The notes under the pieces are model-generated. The model saw nothing but the letters and a program-made list of their open reading frames with translations. It searched no databases and was not told the DNA's origin. DNA of 64,000 nucleotides from JAVBMB01 sp031552995 (GTDB lineage Bacteria > Bacillota > Clostridia > Oscillospirales > Butyricicoccaceae), in assembly GCA_031552995.1 (NCBI GenBank), contig JAVBMB010000009.1, forward strand, positions 1 through 64,000. The letters are read 5' to 3'. Each line of letters opens with the position of its first letter. Positions within the stretch are counted from its first letter, which is position 1. Both the position numbers and the translations under genes were made by a program. Below are positions 7,718 to 16,949 of this stretch, one piece after another.

Positions 7718-10700
7718 ATGAAACGCAAGTTGTTAGCAACAATCCTGGCAGTTGTCATGGTATTTACACTGTTGCCTGCGACCGTAGTCGCGGCGGAAGA
7801 CAATGACAACAATATAGCGCTTCCCGTATCATGGACGCGTTCGGAGAACGCCGCAAACGCCATAGCAGTCAACGGTGGTTTCGGCCTATCGCAGATTTAT
7901 CAAACCCCTAACGTCAATATGACCGCCACATGGGCGGCGCTCAACGCCATAGACGCGAACATCGAAGAAGGCGCCGACCCCCTGAACAACCGTGTTTGGG
8001 ACGGCGGCAACCCCGATGCGGCCAATCACTACACCAACCAGCACCTGCACGGCACATACACCGAGTACCCCACAGCGACAATCACCGGCGAGGGTACGAC
8101 TCGCTTCCGGGGCACGTTCAGCCTTAAGGATCTGCTTGATGCGGGAACAACGCTTACAAACCTGAAGGTCGGCCTTTCCATGGAGGCAACCGACAACCAG
8201 CAGATTGCGCTTAACGATCAAATGTTTGTCTTTGTTTATCCGGCGGATGCCGTGATCGACGAGGCCAACTTTATGGACTACTATGTGTTCGGCGCGGGCT
8301 TCCAGTGGATCAACCAGTGGGTGCCGGAGGGCACAAGCGGCACTGTATCCTTTAACGGTGTCGACGTCGTACGCACATTCCGTGATTTTGGGTACTACCC
8401 CTCTTTCGGAGAGGAAGCCGCGGCTTATGAAGCATATGGTTCCTTGATCGAAGGGCTCGGCTATCCGGGTTGGCAGGGCATGACAGAGGGCTGGTTCGGC
8501 AATGGCGTTAACTATCGTCTCTACGATGATCTCGCCAATGGCGCGCTTACCGGCATAAACCACCTTTACGTCTCTGACGGTCTGTTCTTCCACAATTTTG
8601 ACTCTCAGCTTGAAGTAGACCTTACCACAGGTTACGATACAATCCCGGAAAACTGGATAATCGACATATTCGCGGTGAACACCGACGTCGTCGGCGGCCT
8701 GTCCAAAATCGGCGTGTACGCAAACTGGGAACCGACCGTTACCAAGAACGGCGTCTTCTCATTACAGAAAATGGTTGAAGTTGCGGACGGATATGTTTCC
8801 GGTGAAGCCGGTTTCGTATTCAACGCCTATGCCGGAATCGATTCCGAGGGCAATCCCGTCGGCGACATCATTGCCACCGCAACAACAAATGATGCCGGTA
8901 TCGCCAGTTTCAAGAGCGATGACCTTGTCCCCGGCGAGAAATACTATGTCTTCGAAGCTATGGATGCCGACCAGAGCCTGATCTATATATTCGGCGCTCA
9001 GGGCGCGTATATCGAAATCGTCGCCCAGGAGGACGGCCAAACCGTAGTGGCGAAAGAGTTTTTCAACGACCTGATCCCCGGCACAGGCACACTTGTTATC
9101 GGCAAGGAACTTGGCAGAAAAGTCGATATCAGCGGCTCGATCACCGGCGGTTATCCGGAAGAGGCCGTGCCGAATGCTAAAGGCAAATACGACCACTCTT
9201 CCTATAAACACAGCCTGAGCGTACTGAATAAGAACACCTGGTTCCAGTACAATGAGTTCAGCAACGGAAGCGGCGGCACATTTGACCTTGTGCAGGGCGA
9301 CAAGTTGAAGGATGTCGGCGAATACACCATAACCGCTGAAGGCAACGGTTGGTTCACAGTCAGCTTCCCCGACCTGATTGAGGCTGTCGGCGCTAGATTG
9401 TCGATATCCAATAAAATACTGGGGGCGAAGAACCAGAACGACAAGAATTACAATGCGAACAACATATGGACTACCTCACCCGGCCAGCAGCAGTTCTCGT
9501 TCAGCGGAAATTCATTCAGATTCTATGCTCCCTGGGTTAAAACAAACGAGACCGTTTATGTCTATTTGCACCTCGACGGTCTGACGGGCTACGCCGATAC
9601 CTACCACGCGGAACCGGGGCAGACCTTTACGGTTTTGGTGACCGGCCCGAGTTTCCCCGATGGTAAAGAGTTTGAAGTTCCCATGAACAGCTCAATCAGG
9701 ATTGAGAATCTTAAGCCCGGCACCTACACCATCGAGGAGCTCGAAGACGGGTGGAAGGCCACCTACTATGTAAACGGCTCGACTGTCGGTATTGAAGAGC
9801 GTTTCGTCGAAGTTATTGTTATCAAAGACGAAGTCACCACTGTTAAAATGACCAACGAACCCGGTGTATGGCCGAACGGAATATTTTCGATACAGAAGAT
9901 GGTTGAAAATGTAGAATTGGGATATATAGCCGGTGATGCCGGCTTTGTATTCAATGCATACGCCGAAATAGACGCCGACGGCAATCCTGTCGGTAACATC
10001 ATAGCCACCGCAACCACAGGCGCTGACGGCATTGCCAGATTCAACAGCAAAGACCTTATCACGGGTAAGACCTATTATGTCTTTGAGGCCATGACACCCG
10101 AACAGGAACTGATTTATGTGTTCGGCGCTCAGGGCGCGTATATCGAAATTGTTGCCAAGGAAGACGGCGAGTTTGACACGGCGGAGGATTTCTTTAACGA
10201 CCTTGCGTTCGGCTCCATCACGGTAACAAAAGCCGTTGAAGCCTACAAAGATAAGGTGTACAGCGTTAACACCGTGACCGGCGGCGATGATGCCTCCGAA
10301 ACGGTTGTGCAGGGCAGTTGGATGCGTCCGAAGTATATTGATGTCACCGCTATCCTCAACGGCACTCCCTTTGAAGCTAATCTGGTGGCGGGCTCCGATT
10401 TGACCCCGGTCGGCACTTACAGCATTTCGGCTGCCGGTGACGGCGGGCTTGTCGTGGAGCTCAAGTATGACGAGGGCGTTGAAGCAAACGCAATTACGTG
10501 GATAGTTTTCGGAAACGCATATGCGGGGCAGTCCCATAGCGGCGGAGGCCCTAACAGACCTGGACATTATGTCAGCTCTTCATTTGGAGAGAGTGTCACG
10601 ATTCCGGCAGACGATGTTAAAGCGATGACGGATGCATCGGGCAATATGCAGTACCTGTATCTGCACTCGGGCATTGGCGAGCAGACCGTGACCTTTGATA

Positions 10701-10960
10701 TCTCTGATGAGTATGCCGATGTAGTATTTGATTTTGTCGTGACCGACAGCGACGGCAGCATTGTTGCGGAGTTCTCCTTAAAAGACGGTGAAAATTACAC
10801 CGCTGCCGGTCTTGAGGCGGGTGAATACACCGTTACAGAAACAACCACCGGTTGGACGACAACCTACAGCGTTGACAACGGCAAAGTTCTGGTCGTCGCC
10901 GGTGAGGACGCGCCCGTCACTGTAACAAACAAAACTGTTATTACTGTCGTTGTAGTCTGA
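7718..10960 (+). CDS. Secreted surface protein with two SpaA/Cna-B-like domains
   Basis: A 1080-residue exported protein. A signal peptide (MKRKLLATILAVVMVFTLLPATVVA) precedes a 320-residue unique N-terminal region. Two copies of a roughly 120-residue prealbumin-like domain follow, near residues 345-460 and 720-835. They share GFVFNAYA-IDxxGNPVG, IATATT and YVFEAM...FGAQGAYIEI, the pattern of SpaA/Cna-B domains of Gram-positive pilins and adhesins. Shorter SpaA-like segments (GTYTIEEL, GEYTVTETTTGW) occur elsewhere. The C-terminus ends at TVTNKTVITVVVV, with no LPxTG motif or membrane anchor, so it is either released, attached non-covalently or truncated. The start is fixed by GGAGG 8 bases upstream. 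Its position behind sigI-rsgI suggests a SigI target. Confidence 0.88.
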   Translation: MKRKLLATILAVVMVFTLLPATVVAAEDNDNNIALPVSWTRSENAANAIAVNGGFGLSQIYQTPNVNMTATWAALNAIDANIEEGADPLNNRVWDGGNPDAANHYTNQHLHGTYTEYPTATITGEGTTRFRGTFSLKDLLDAGTTLTNLKVGLSMEATDNQQIALNDQMFVFVYPADAVIDEANFMDYYVFGAGFQWINQWVPEGTSGTVSFNGVDVVRTFRDFGYYPSFGEEAAAYEAYGSLIEGLGYPGWQGMTEGWFGNGVNYRLYDDLANGALTGINHLYVSDGLFFHNFDSQLEVDLTTGYDTIPENWIIDIFAVNTDVVGGLSKIGVYANWEPTVTKNGVFSLQKMVEVADGYVSGEAGFVFNAYAGIDSEGNPVGDIIATATTNDAGIASFKSDDLVPGEKYYVFEAMDADQSLIYIFGAQGAYIEIVAQEDGQTVVAKEFFNDLIPGTGTLVIGKELGRKVDISGSITGGYPEEAVPNAKGKYDHSSYKHSLSVLNKNTWFQYNEFSNGSGGTFDLVQGDKLKDVGEYTITAEGNGWFTVSFPDLIEAVGARLSISNKILGAKNQNDKNYNANNIWTTSPGQQQFSFSGNSFRFYAPWVKTNETVYVYLHLDGLTGYADTYHAEPGQTFTVLVTGPSFPDGKEFEVPMNSSIRIENLKPGTYTIEELEDGWKATYYVNGSTVGIEERFVEVIVIKDEVTTVKMTNEPGVWPNGIFSIQKMVENVELGYIAGDAGFVFNAYAEIDADGNPVGNIIATATTGADGIARFNSKDLITGKTYYVFEAMTPEQELIYVFGAQGAYIEIVAKEDGEFDTAEDFFNDLAFGSITVTKAVEAYKDKVYSVNTVTGGDDASETVVQGSWMRPKYIDVTAILNGTPFEANLVAGSDLTPVGTYSISAAGDGGLVVELKYDEGVEANAITWIVFGNAYAGQSHSGGGPNRPGHYVSSSFGESVTIPADDVKAMTDASGNMQYLYLHSGIGEQTVTFDISDEYADVVFDFVVTDSDGSIVAEFSLKDGENYTAAGLEAGEYTVTETTTGWTTTYSVDNGKVLVVAGEDAPVTVTNKTVITVVVV

Positions 10961-10986
10961 TAAAAAACAGGCAAATTCCAATATGC

Positions 10987-11015
10987 AGCCGGCAGGCTAT
11001 CTCAGCCTGCCGGCT
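10987..11015 (+). terminator. Terminator between surface protein and protease; palindrome becomes visible here
   Basis: A perfect 12-bp stem (AGCCGGCAGGCT with AGCCTGCCGGCT), a 5-base loop, then ATTTTCC. The T-run is poor, so some read-through into the protease gene is plausible. The outermost base pair of the inverted repeat that can be seen in this window (11005 with 64000) falls inside the stem. Confidence 0.7.
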
Positions 11016-11051
11016 ATTTTCCGAAATACACAGGCTCAGGAGGTTGTTAAA

Positions 11052-13316
11052 GTGCTAAAGCGAATATTTTCTTCTTTTCTTTGCGCAGTAATTGTGATTA
11101 TGCTGTTTCCGGCTGTTCCGGCCATTGCTGCGGAGGATTTGGAAGGTGGGTATCTTGATGAAATCATCATTGGGTTCTATCCGCAATCTAATTTCCCCGG
11201 CAAGGAAAAGCAATATGACAGCGAGGTTGCAAAAGTCCTGAAAGATGGGTTTGGTCTCGACAAGGTCAAGGAAAATGTCTATGTTGTAAAAGCGGAAGAC
11301 TTGTCGAAAAATCCAACTGCCGTGCTGAATCGCTTTAAGAACAGCGAGTTCATAGAGTATGTGGAACCGAACTATATTGCCAAAGCCGAACTGATCCCAA
11401 ACGACCCGGATTACAAGGTATATACTCAAAGAGGGTTTTCTTCCAAGAACCTTGAGGGCATGTGGGATGTCACGAACAGTGTCGAAACGGTTGTCGCGGT
11501 GCTCGACACAGGCGTTTATGCGGCGCATGGCGACTTGGTCGGGCGGGTTCTCTCCGGCTACGACTTTGTAAACAACAAAGCGGGAACCGCAAATGATGAC
11601 AACGGTCATGGTACATGTGTCGCGGGGACAGTGGCCGCAAAGGGAAACAATGGTGTGGGCACCGCCGGTATCAACTGGGGGGCATACATACTGCCGGTAA
11701 AGGTTCTTGATTCCAAAGGCAATGGCTCTGTATCCAACATCGCAAAAGGCATCATGTGGGCCGCGGACAATGGGGCTAAAATAATCAATCTAAGCCTCGG
11801 AACGACTGTGGATTCAGTCACGCTAAAGGCCTCCATTGATTATGCGGCTACCAAAGGTTGCATCCTTGTTGCGGCGGCGGGCAACACAGGCAAGAATGTT
11901 GTAGAATACCCGGCGCGCTACAGCAATGTTATAGGGGTGGGCTCCGAGACGGGCGCGGGGGTTCGCGATCCAATAACCTGCTACGGCACCGGTCTCGATA
12001 TTCTCACTATAGGCTCATACCGCACAACCACGATGGCGGGTGGCTACGGTACAGCGGCGGGTACCTCATTCTCCGCGCCGCAGGTGGCGGGCGTGCTGTC
12101 TCTCGCCCTCGATTATTATCCGAGTTTGGATATATACAGCGCGAAGGATTTGATTTCCGCCGCCGCCGTAGATGTCGGCGCAGCGGGCTGGGATGCGGAC
12201 ACCGGATATGGGTATCTTAACTTTATGCGCTTTATCGAGACTGCGATATCCCTCGGCACCGAACAAAAACCCGATGACAAAACGCCGCCGGTGCTCACAT
12301 TAAAGGGTGAAACAGCGATTGAGCTTATCGAGGGCGACACATTCGTAGAACCCGGTTGGACGGTAACCGACGACACCGACGGCGACTTAGCGCATGCCGT
12401 TGTTGTTTCGGGCTCGGTTGCAACCGCTTATGAGGGGATATATACGCTGAGCTACAAAGTGTCTGACAAAGCGGGCAACACTGCTACAGCATCACGTACC
12501 GTAACCGTATCTCCCTCGCCTGCTCCATCGATTGATGTGCCGAAACCGCCTGTCATATCTCAAATAGGCTCCAATCCGATAATCCTTCATCTCGGCGGCA
12601 GCCCGTATACCGAGCAGGGCGCAAAAGCGTATGACGACATTGACGGAGATATTTCACATCTTGTGACACAAAAGGGAAATGTCGACACTTCACGCGCGGG
12701 AACGTACCATGTGACGTATTCGGCCATAAACAGCGCCGGATTGGAAGCGTCGGTCACCCGTGAAGTGAGAGTGCTTGCGCCGCAGGAAAGATATTCCGAC
12801 CGTACCCCGTACAGATTCAGCGATCAGGGCAAGTCGGGCTCATCATTCATACACAATTTCATATCAGACGCTGACGGAACTGTTACCCTGTCTGTATCCG
12901 GCCTTAGCAAAACAACGATAACTGTCTCTATAAAAAGCGATGACGGACGTCAGGTGTTTTGTGAGACTTTCAAAGGAAATTCTTCCAGAGACTTCTGGGC
13001 CGCGACCGGCTCGTATACGGTAACAATGTCTATAGATTCCGCAAACGGCAATCAAAGAGTAGATTTATCCCTGCTGATGCCGGAAGAACTCTATGTATAC
13101 TTCGCGGAGGAGGAAGTGCCGCTGCCCTCTTGGGATGCGGTATCAGGAACTACCTCCTATACAGTCGCAAGCGGCGACAATCTCTCCCGCATTGCTTACC
13201 GGCTGTACGGGGACAGCTCCCGCTGGCGCGAAATCTACGACATGAACAGAGCGGTTATCGGGGACAATCCAAACCTTATTTTTCCCGGCCAGGTGCTGAC
13301 TGTTAATACAAAGTGA
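11052..13316 (+). CDS. Secreted subtilisin-like serine protease with DUF5011 and LysM domains
   Basis: A 754-residue exported protease of the S8 (subtilase) family. After a signal peptide (FSSFLCAVIVIMLFPAVPAIA) comes an inhibitor-like propeptide to about residue 115. The catalytic domain has Asp152 (VLDTG), His186 (GHGTCVAG) and Ser339 (GTSFSAPQ), all in canonical order, so it should be active. Two Ig-like DUF5011 domains follow (about 415-495 and 500-580), each with the P-x-x-x-x-x-G-x-x-x-x-x-x-D-x-x-D-G-D pattern. The C-terminal LysM module (YTVASGDNLSRIAYRLYG, about 700-750) would hold it on peptidoglycan. The GTG start has AGGAGG 8 bases upstream. It lies next to the SpaA-like protein and could process surface proteins. 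Mirror copy at 61689-63953. Confidence 0.95.
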   Translation: MLKRIFSSFLCAVIVIMLFPAVPAIAAEDLEGGYLDEIIIGFYPQSNFPGKEKQYDSEVAKVLKDGFGLDKVKENVYVVKAEDLSKNPTAVLNRFKNSEFIEYVEPNYIAKAELIPNDPDYKVYTQRGFSSKNLEGMWDVTNSVETVVAVLDTGVYAAHGDLVGRVLSGYDFVNNKAGTANDDNGHGTCVAGTVAAKGNNGVGTAGINWGAYILPVKVLDSKGNGSVSNIAKGIMWAADNGAKIINLSLGTTVDSVTLKASIDYAATKGCILVAAAGNTGKNVVEYPARYSNVIGVGSETGAGVRDPITCYGTGLDILTIGSYRTTTMAGGYGTAAGTSFSAPQVAGVLSLALDYYPSLDIYSAKDLISAAAVDVGAAGWDADTGYGYLNFMRFIETAISLGTEQKPDDKTPPVLTLKGETAIELIEGDTFVEPGWTVTDDTDGDLAHAVVVSGSVATAYEGIYTLSYKVSDKAGNTATASRTVTVSPSPAPSIDVPKPPVISQIGSNPIILHLGGSPYTEQGAKAYDDIDGDISHLVTQKGNVDTSRAGTYHVTYSAINSAGLEASVTREVRVLAPQERYSDRTPYRFSDQGKSGSSFIHNFISDADGTVTLSVSGLSKTTITVSIKSDDGRQVFCETFKGNSSRDFWAATGSYTVTMSIDSANGNQRVDLSLLMPEELYVYFAEEEVPLPSWDAVSGTTSYTVASGDNLSRIAYRLYGDSSRWREIYDMNRAVIGDNPNLIFPGQVLTVNTK

Positions 13317-13352
13317 TCCTTTTCTCTCTTCTTCTGGCTAAAGACATATTGC

Positions 13353-13385
13353 AAAAGCCGGCTGCCTTAACGGTAACCGGCTTTT
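13353..13385 (+). terminator. Terminator of the protease gene
   Basis: AAAAGCCGG pairs with CCGGCTTTT, with additional inner pairing, 37 bases after the stop codon. Mirror copy at 61620-61652. Confidence 0.8.
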
Positions 13386-13677
13386 CAGTTATGCCCAACT
13401 GATGTTAGACGGCGGCTCCTGCAATCTGGGTAATGCAGAAACTCATATGGGTTTTGTAAACTGCTCTGGTATAAGCATGACTGCGTTTTTTGAGCAACAA
13501 CCAGTTATCCATAAACCAGGGTGGACATCTCTAGCATAATTCTATCATCTTTTCATGTATCCCCGCTCATTTCGCAGGCTGCCCCCTGCATCTTTTTCAT
13601 TCAAACTATACATGTCATTATGAGCCACGCCGCGAGGCGCGGCTCATAATGCTTTATATGGAGTTGTGAGCCTCCGT
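13386..13677. other. Intergenic stretch with a 10-bp-armed hairpin next to the recombinase remnant
   Basis: No gene is supported. A strong hairpin at 13617-13650 (ATTATGAGCC paired with GGCTCATAAT, with inner GCC/GGC pairing) lies 28 bases downstream of the stop of the truncated recombinase on the minus strand. It has no T-run in either direction. It might be a terminal structure of a lost mobile element. Mirror hairpin at 61355-61388. Confidence 0.5.
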
Positions 13678-14343
13678 TCAACTTATACACCCTACAAAAT
13701 TGTACTTGATTTGCACGGTCTCCATCCGTATGCCGCACTCATCACTTTGTTCGTGGACGCTGATTTGGTCGATAAGCTGATAGGCTGTTGCCCGATCAAG
13801 CCTGTCGATGGTGACGCACTCTTTCATCAGGTTCATCCATCGCTGTATGTCGGCTCGGCTGTTCCGATTCTCCTGAATAAGCCTCCGCAGTTCAATCGCC
13901 GTTTCGTTTAGCTCGGCAATCTCTCGCTCGTAATCGGCAAACATTTTCTTGAAAAGGCCGTCTGGCACGTTGCCTGTAATCTTTTCCTCAAACAACCTTT
14001 TGCTTGCGTCCTCAATAAACAATATGCGGCCTTTCGCGTCGCGCAGGGATTTTTCTCTCGCGACGGTTTCGTTCTTGTAAGCCTCGCCGGAAAACGCGAA
14101 AAGCCTGTCAAGAAGCCGCGCTCCATCCAATACCGCTGTTTTAGCGTGATGTTGGATGTCATGCAGGATAACGCTTTCAAGCACTTCAACATCAATCGTG
14201 TGCGTAGTACAGGATTTTGCACCATTGTTGGCGTAGCGGCTGCAACGATAAAAGAGCTTTTCATCGCCGTTTTTGCGAACCTTGCGATTGAACGCCATAC
14301 TGGCTATTAGGCAGAAAAACACGAAAAATCTCGGAGAACACAC
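13678..14343 (-). pseudogene. C-terminal fragment of a serine recombinase
   Basis: A 221-codon frame. From residue 17 on it matches the end of large serine recombinases: the second half of the zinc ribbon (FNRKVRKNGDEKLFYRCSRY...GAKSCTTHTI), then VLESVILHDIQHHAK and the coiled-coil C-terminus. The resolvase domain, the recombinase domain and the first cysteine pair are missing. The first 15 residues (MCSPRFFVFFCLIAS) are unrelated, so the break point is near 14297. There is no ribosome binding site. It is the relic of an integrated element and is not closely similar to the three recombinases at 949-4596. Mirror copy at 60662-61327. Confidence 0.87.
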
Positions 14344-14414
14344 AAAAATATTTTGTTTCCCGAAATCATAGATGCTATTTTTTTGCTAACTGTGCCGCAT
14401 ATGATAAAAAAGTG

Positions 14415-14423
14415 TGATATAAT
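14415..14423 (+). promoter_or_regulatory. Extended -10 promoter of the RCC1/SLH gene
   Basis: TGATATAAT, an extended -10 element (TGnTATAAT), lies 49 bases before the start codon. No good -35 hexamer is present at 17 bases, as often seen for extended -10 promoters. Mirror copy at 60582-60590. Confidence 0.5.
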
Positions 14424-14472
14424 TACGGAAATTGCTCACACTGTCCCATGGAATGTTTCGAAAGGAGATAAA

Positions 14473-16788
14473 ATGAAAAAGGCAGCATGCGTACTTTGTA
14501 TTTGTTTATTACTCAGCGTCTGGTACGGCGCTGCGGGTATCGAAGCTTTGGCTGCGGATGATATTGCCGCAAAGCGCAATTTTGTTCGAGGCAACATATG
14601 CGTCAGCCCGAGGTCGAACACGTACTTTATACAAGGCGACGGCAGCCTTTGGTCTGCCGGCTGGGATAGCGCGGGGCACGACGTTACCCCGATTCTGGCA
14701 CAAAACGCGCCTCAAAAGGTGATGGAAAATGTACAGGCGGTGCAAAACAGCGACTGGTCGACACTTGCGCTCGACCATGCCGATACGCTATGGGCTTGGG
14801 GCAATAATGCAAACGGCAACCAGGGCACCGATTTCATTTCGGCAGTTCCGGCAAAGATCCTGGACGCAGTGTCTTCCTTTGATCTGGGTGGGAACTATAC
14901 GCTGGCCGTTCGGAAGGACGGAACCCTTTGGTTTTGGGGCTTTATGCATGACGTGAACCAAAAAGACCCTACACAAAACCCGCAGTATCTGCCGGTGCAG
15001 ATTATGGCGGATGTAAAGCGTGCCTCGGCGGGAGGACCATATGGGCTCGCCATCAAAAACGACGACAGCCTTTGGACATGGACGTCTGCTTGGGATGATT
15101 ATCAAGACCGCTGGGTAACATCGCCGGTAAAAGTCATGGATGGCGTCGCCTCGGCCTCAAACGGCATGGCTATCGGGCTTGACGGAACATTATGGGGCTT
15201 TGAGGTGGATTATAACGCCGGGAAAACGCTGACGCCGGTCAGGCTGCTTGATAACGTGGCCGATACCGGCCGTAGCGGTTCATATTATCTGGCACGGGAC
15301 AAACAGAATGCGCTTTGGGCATGGCCTTTTGACCATTTCAACTCTGGGGCTGTGATGGTGGCCGGCGACTGCGCATATTTCGTTGCCGTTTGCGGGCAAT
15401 CCATTCTTTACATCAACACCCATAACACGCTATGTCAGGTTGAACTAAAAGACAGCACTTCTAAAGCCCTTCAGGTGGAAAAGGATGTGCTTTACGCTGC
15501 TGCAAGCCACGACTCGGTCTTACTGTGCGTTAAACTTGACGGCAGTCTGCTGCTGAGGCCGCTTTTAAACCTGGCAGACAGCAAAAACCGCGCGACGGCG
15601 GCAAAGGATGTTATGCTGGCGCCCCTCCAAAGCAGCGCGGGCGGCTTGCCGACCGACCCGACATATCTGCCCGAATGGATTCCGGTCAACCAGTTCCGGG
15701 ATACGAGCGGGCACTGGGCCGAAAAAGCCATCCTACGGTGGGCGGGATATGGCGTGTTGCGCGGAGATCAGGTGGCATTCCGTCCCGATGATCCGGTTAC
15801 CCGGGCTGAGTTCTCGGCGGTGCTCAACCGCGTCATGGGCTATAAACCAAGTGGAGCCGCCGACTTTAAAGACGTGGTTAAAACCGCATGGTATTATGAC
15901 GACATCACAAGGGTTTACGCCGCCGGTGTCCTTGAGGGCGACGGCAAAGGCAGCCTGCGTCCGCTCGATCACATTACCCATGAAGAAGCCTGCGTCATGC
16001 TGGCGCGTGCTTTTTCTCTGAAAAATATTTCAAACAACGCCGTGCAGTTTGAAAACGTATCCTATTGGGCGAATGAAGCTGTGAGCACCATGAGCAGCGA
16101 CGGATATCTGCCCGTTGATGAAGGCTACGTCTTTGAAGCACAGAAACCGATCACCCGTGCGGGAGTCGCGGCTATTTTGGACAGACTGATAGCGTTATAT
16201 ATTGATGAGGCGGTGTATTTCGGCGATGTCGATAAAAGGCATACCATAAAAGGAAACGTGCTTATCAATACAAACAGCGTTTCGCTGCGCAATATGACGA
16301 TTTCCGGCAATATATACCTTGCGCCGGGAATAGGCGATTATTTTACAAAGACTCTCATTCGCGATGTCGTGCTTGATGGAACGCTGTATGTGAATTGCCC
16401 CGGACTGCGCGTCACGCTGAGGGATTCAGAAGTCCCACGACTTATCGTCCAGGCGGGCGAATTGGCTAAAATCACGACCACCGGACAGGCCGAGGTGAAA
16501 AATACAGTTTTGCGTAGCTCCGTTCGGCTTACAGAAGAGCATCATTCAGACAGCGGCGCTGGATTTGAGAATATCCTTATTCCTGCCGACTGCCGGGGCA
16601 CTGATGTGGTGTTAGACGGCAGCTTCGCGTTCATTGAGAATCGGCTGGCCGGCTGCAGGATTAACATAACCGGCGCGGTTGACGTGCTTTATGCTGCAGA
16701 GGAAACCACGCTTGCGGGCGAACACGGCATCGGAAAAACGTATCTGAAGGGCGAGGTTCCTCAGAACAGGCCCATGTGGGAGGAGTAG
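14473..16788 (+). CDS. S-layer-anchored RCC1-repeat surface protein
   Basis: A 771-residue exported protein. The signal peptide (KKAACVLCICLLLSVWYGAAGIEALA) is followed by an RCC1-like beta-propeller region (about residues 35-400). Its blades repeat D-G-S/T-L-W-x-W/A-G, for example GDGSLWSAGW, DTLWAWGNNANG and KDGTLWFWGF. SLH domains occupy about 403-580 (FRDTSGHWAEKAILRW, FRPDDPVTRAEFSAVLNR, and a third weaker unit). They would bind pyruvylated secondary cell-wall polymer. The remaining 190 residues have short hydrophobic turns (LRNMTISGNIYLAPG, VVLDGTLYVN) like a beta-helix. The start follows AAAGGAG; an upstream in-frame ATG at 14353 would bury the signal peptide. The propeller is probably a binding platform, but the ligand is unknown. 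Mirror copy at 58217-60532. Confidence 0.9.
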   Translation: MKKAACVLCICLLLSVWYGAAGIEALAADDIAAKRNFVRGNICVSPRSNTYFIQGDGSLWSAGWDSAGHDVTPILAQNAPQKVMENVQAVQNSDWSTLALDHADTLWAWGNNANGNQGTDFISAVPAKILDAVSSFDLGGNYTLAVRKDGTLWFWGFMHDVNQKDPTQNPQYLPVQIMADVKRASAGGPYGLAIKNDDSLWTWTSAWDDYQDRWVTSPVKVMDGVASASNGMAIGLDGTLWGFEVDYNAGKTLTPVRLLDNVADTGRSGSYYLARDKQNALWAWPFDHFNSGAVMVAGDCAYFVAVCGQSILYINTHNTLCQVELKDSTSKALQVEKDVLYAAASHDSVLLCVKLDGSLLLRPLLNLADSKNRATAAKDVMLAPLQSSAGGLPTDPTYLPEWIPVNQFRDTSGHWAEKAILRWAGYGVLRGDQVAFRPDDPVTRAEFSAVLNRVMGYKPSGAADFKDVVKTAWYYDDITRVYAAGVLEGDGKGSLRPLDHITHEEACVMLARAFSLKNISNNAVQFENVSYWANEAVSTMSSDGYLPVDEGYVFEAQKPITRAGVAAILDRLIALYIDEAVYFGDVDKRHTIKGNVLINTNSVSLRNMTISGNIYLAPGIGDYFTKTLIRDVVLDGTLYVNCPGLRVTLRDSEVPRLIVQAGELAKITTTGQAEVKNTVLRSSVRLTEEHHSDSGAGFENILIPADCRGTDVVLDGSFAFIENRLAGCRINITGAVDVLYAAEETTLAGEHGIGKTYLKGEVPQNRPMWEE

Positions 16789-16949
16789 GGCGCAATAATC
16801 CGCTTTATTGCTGGGCGATTTGTCAGCGCTCTCTAAACGAGGGCAATGCACAAAAAGGGCTTTTAGCTTTTTACAGATTATTTATATGAATGTTTAAAAT
16901 AATAATATATTTTTCTCCTTTATAGGTAGACTTGCAAGTCAAATAGACT

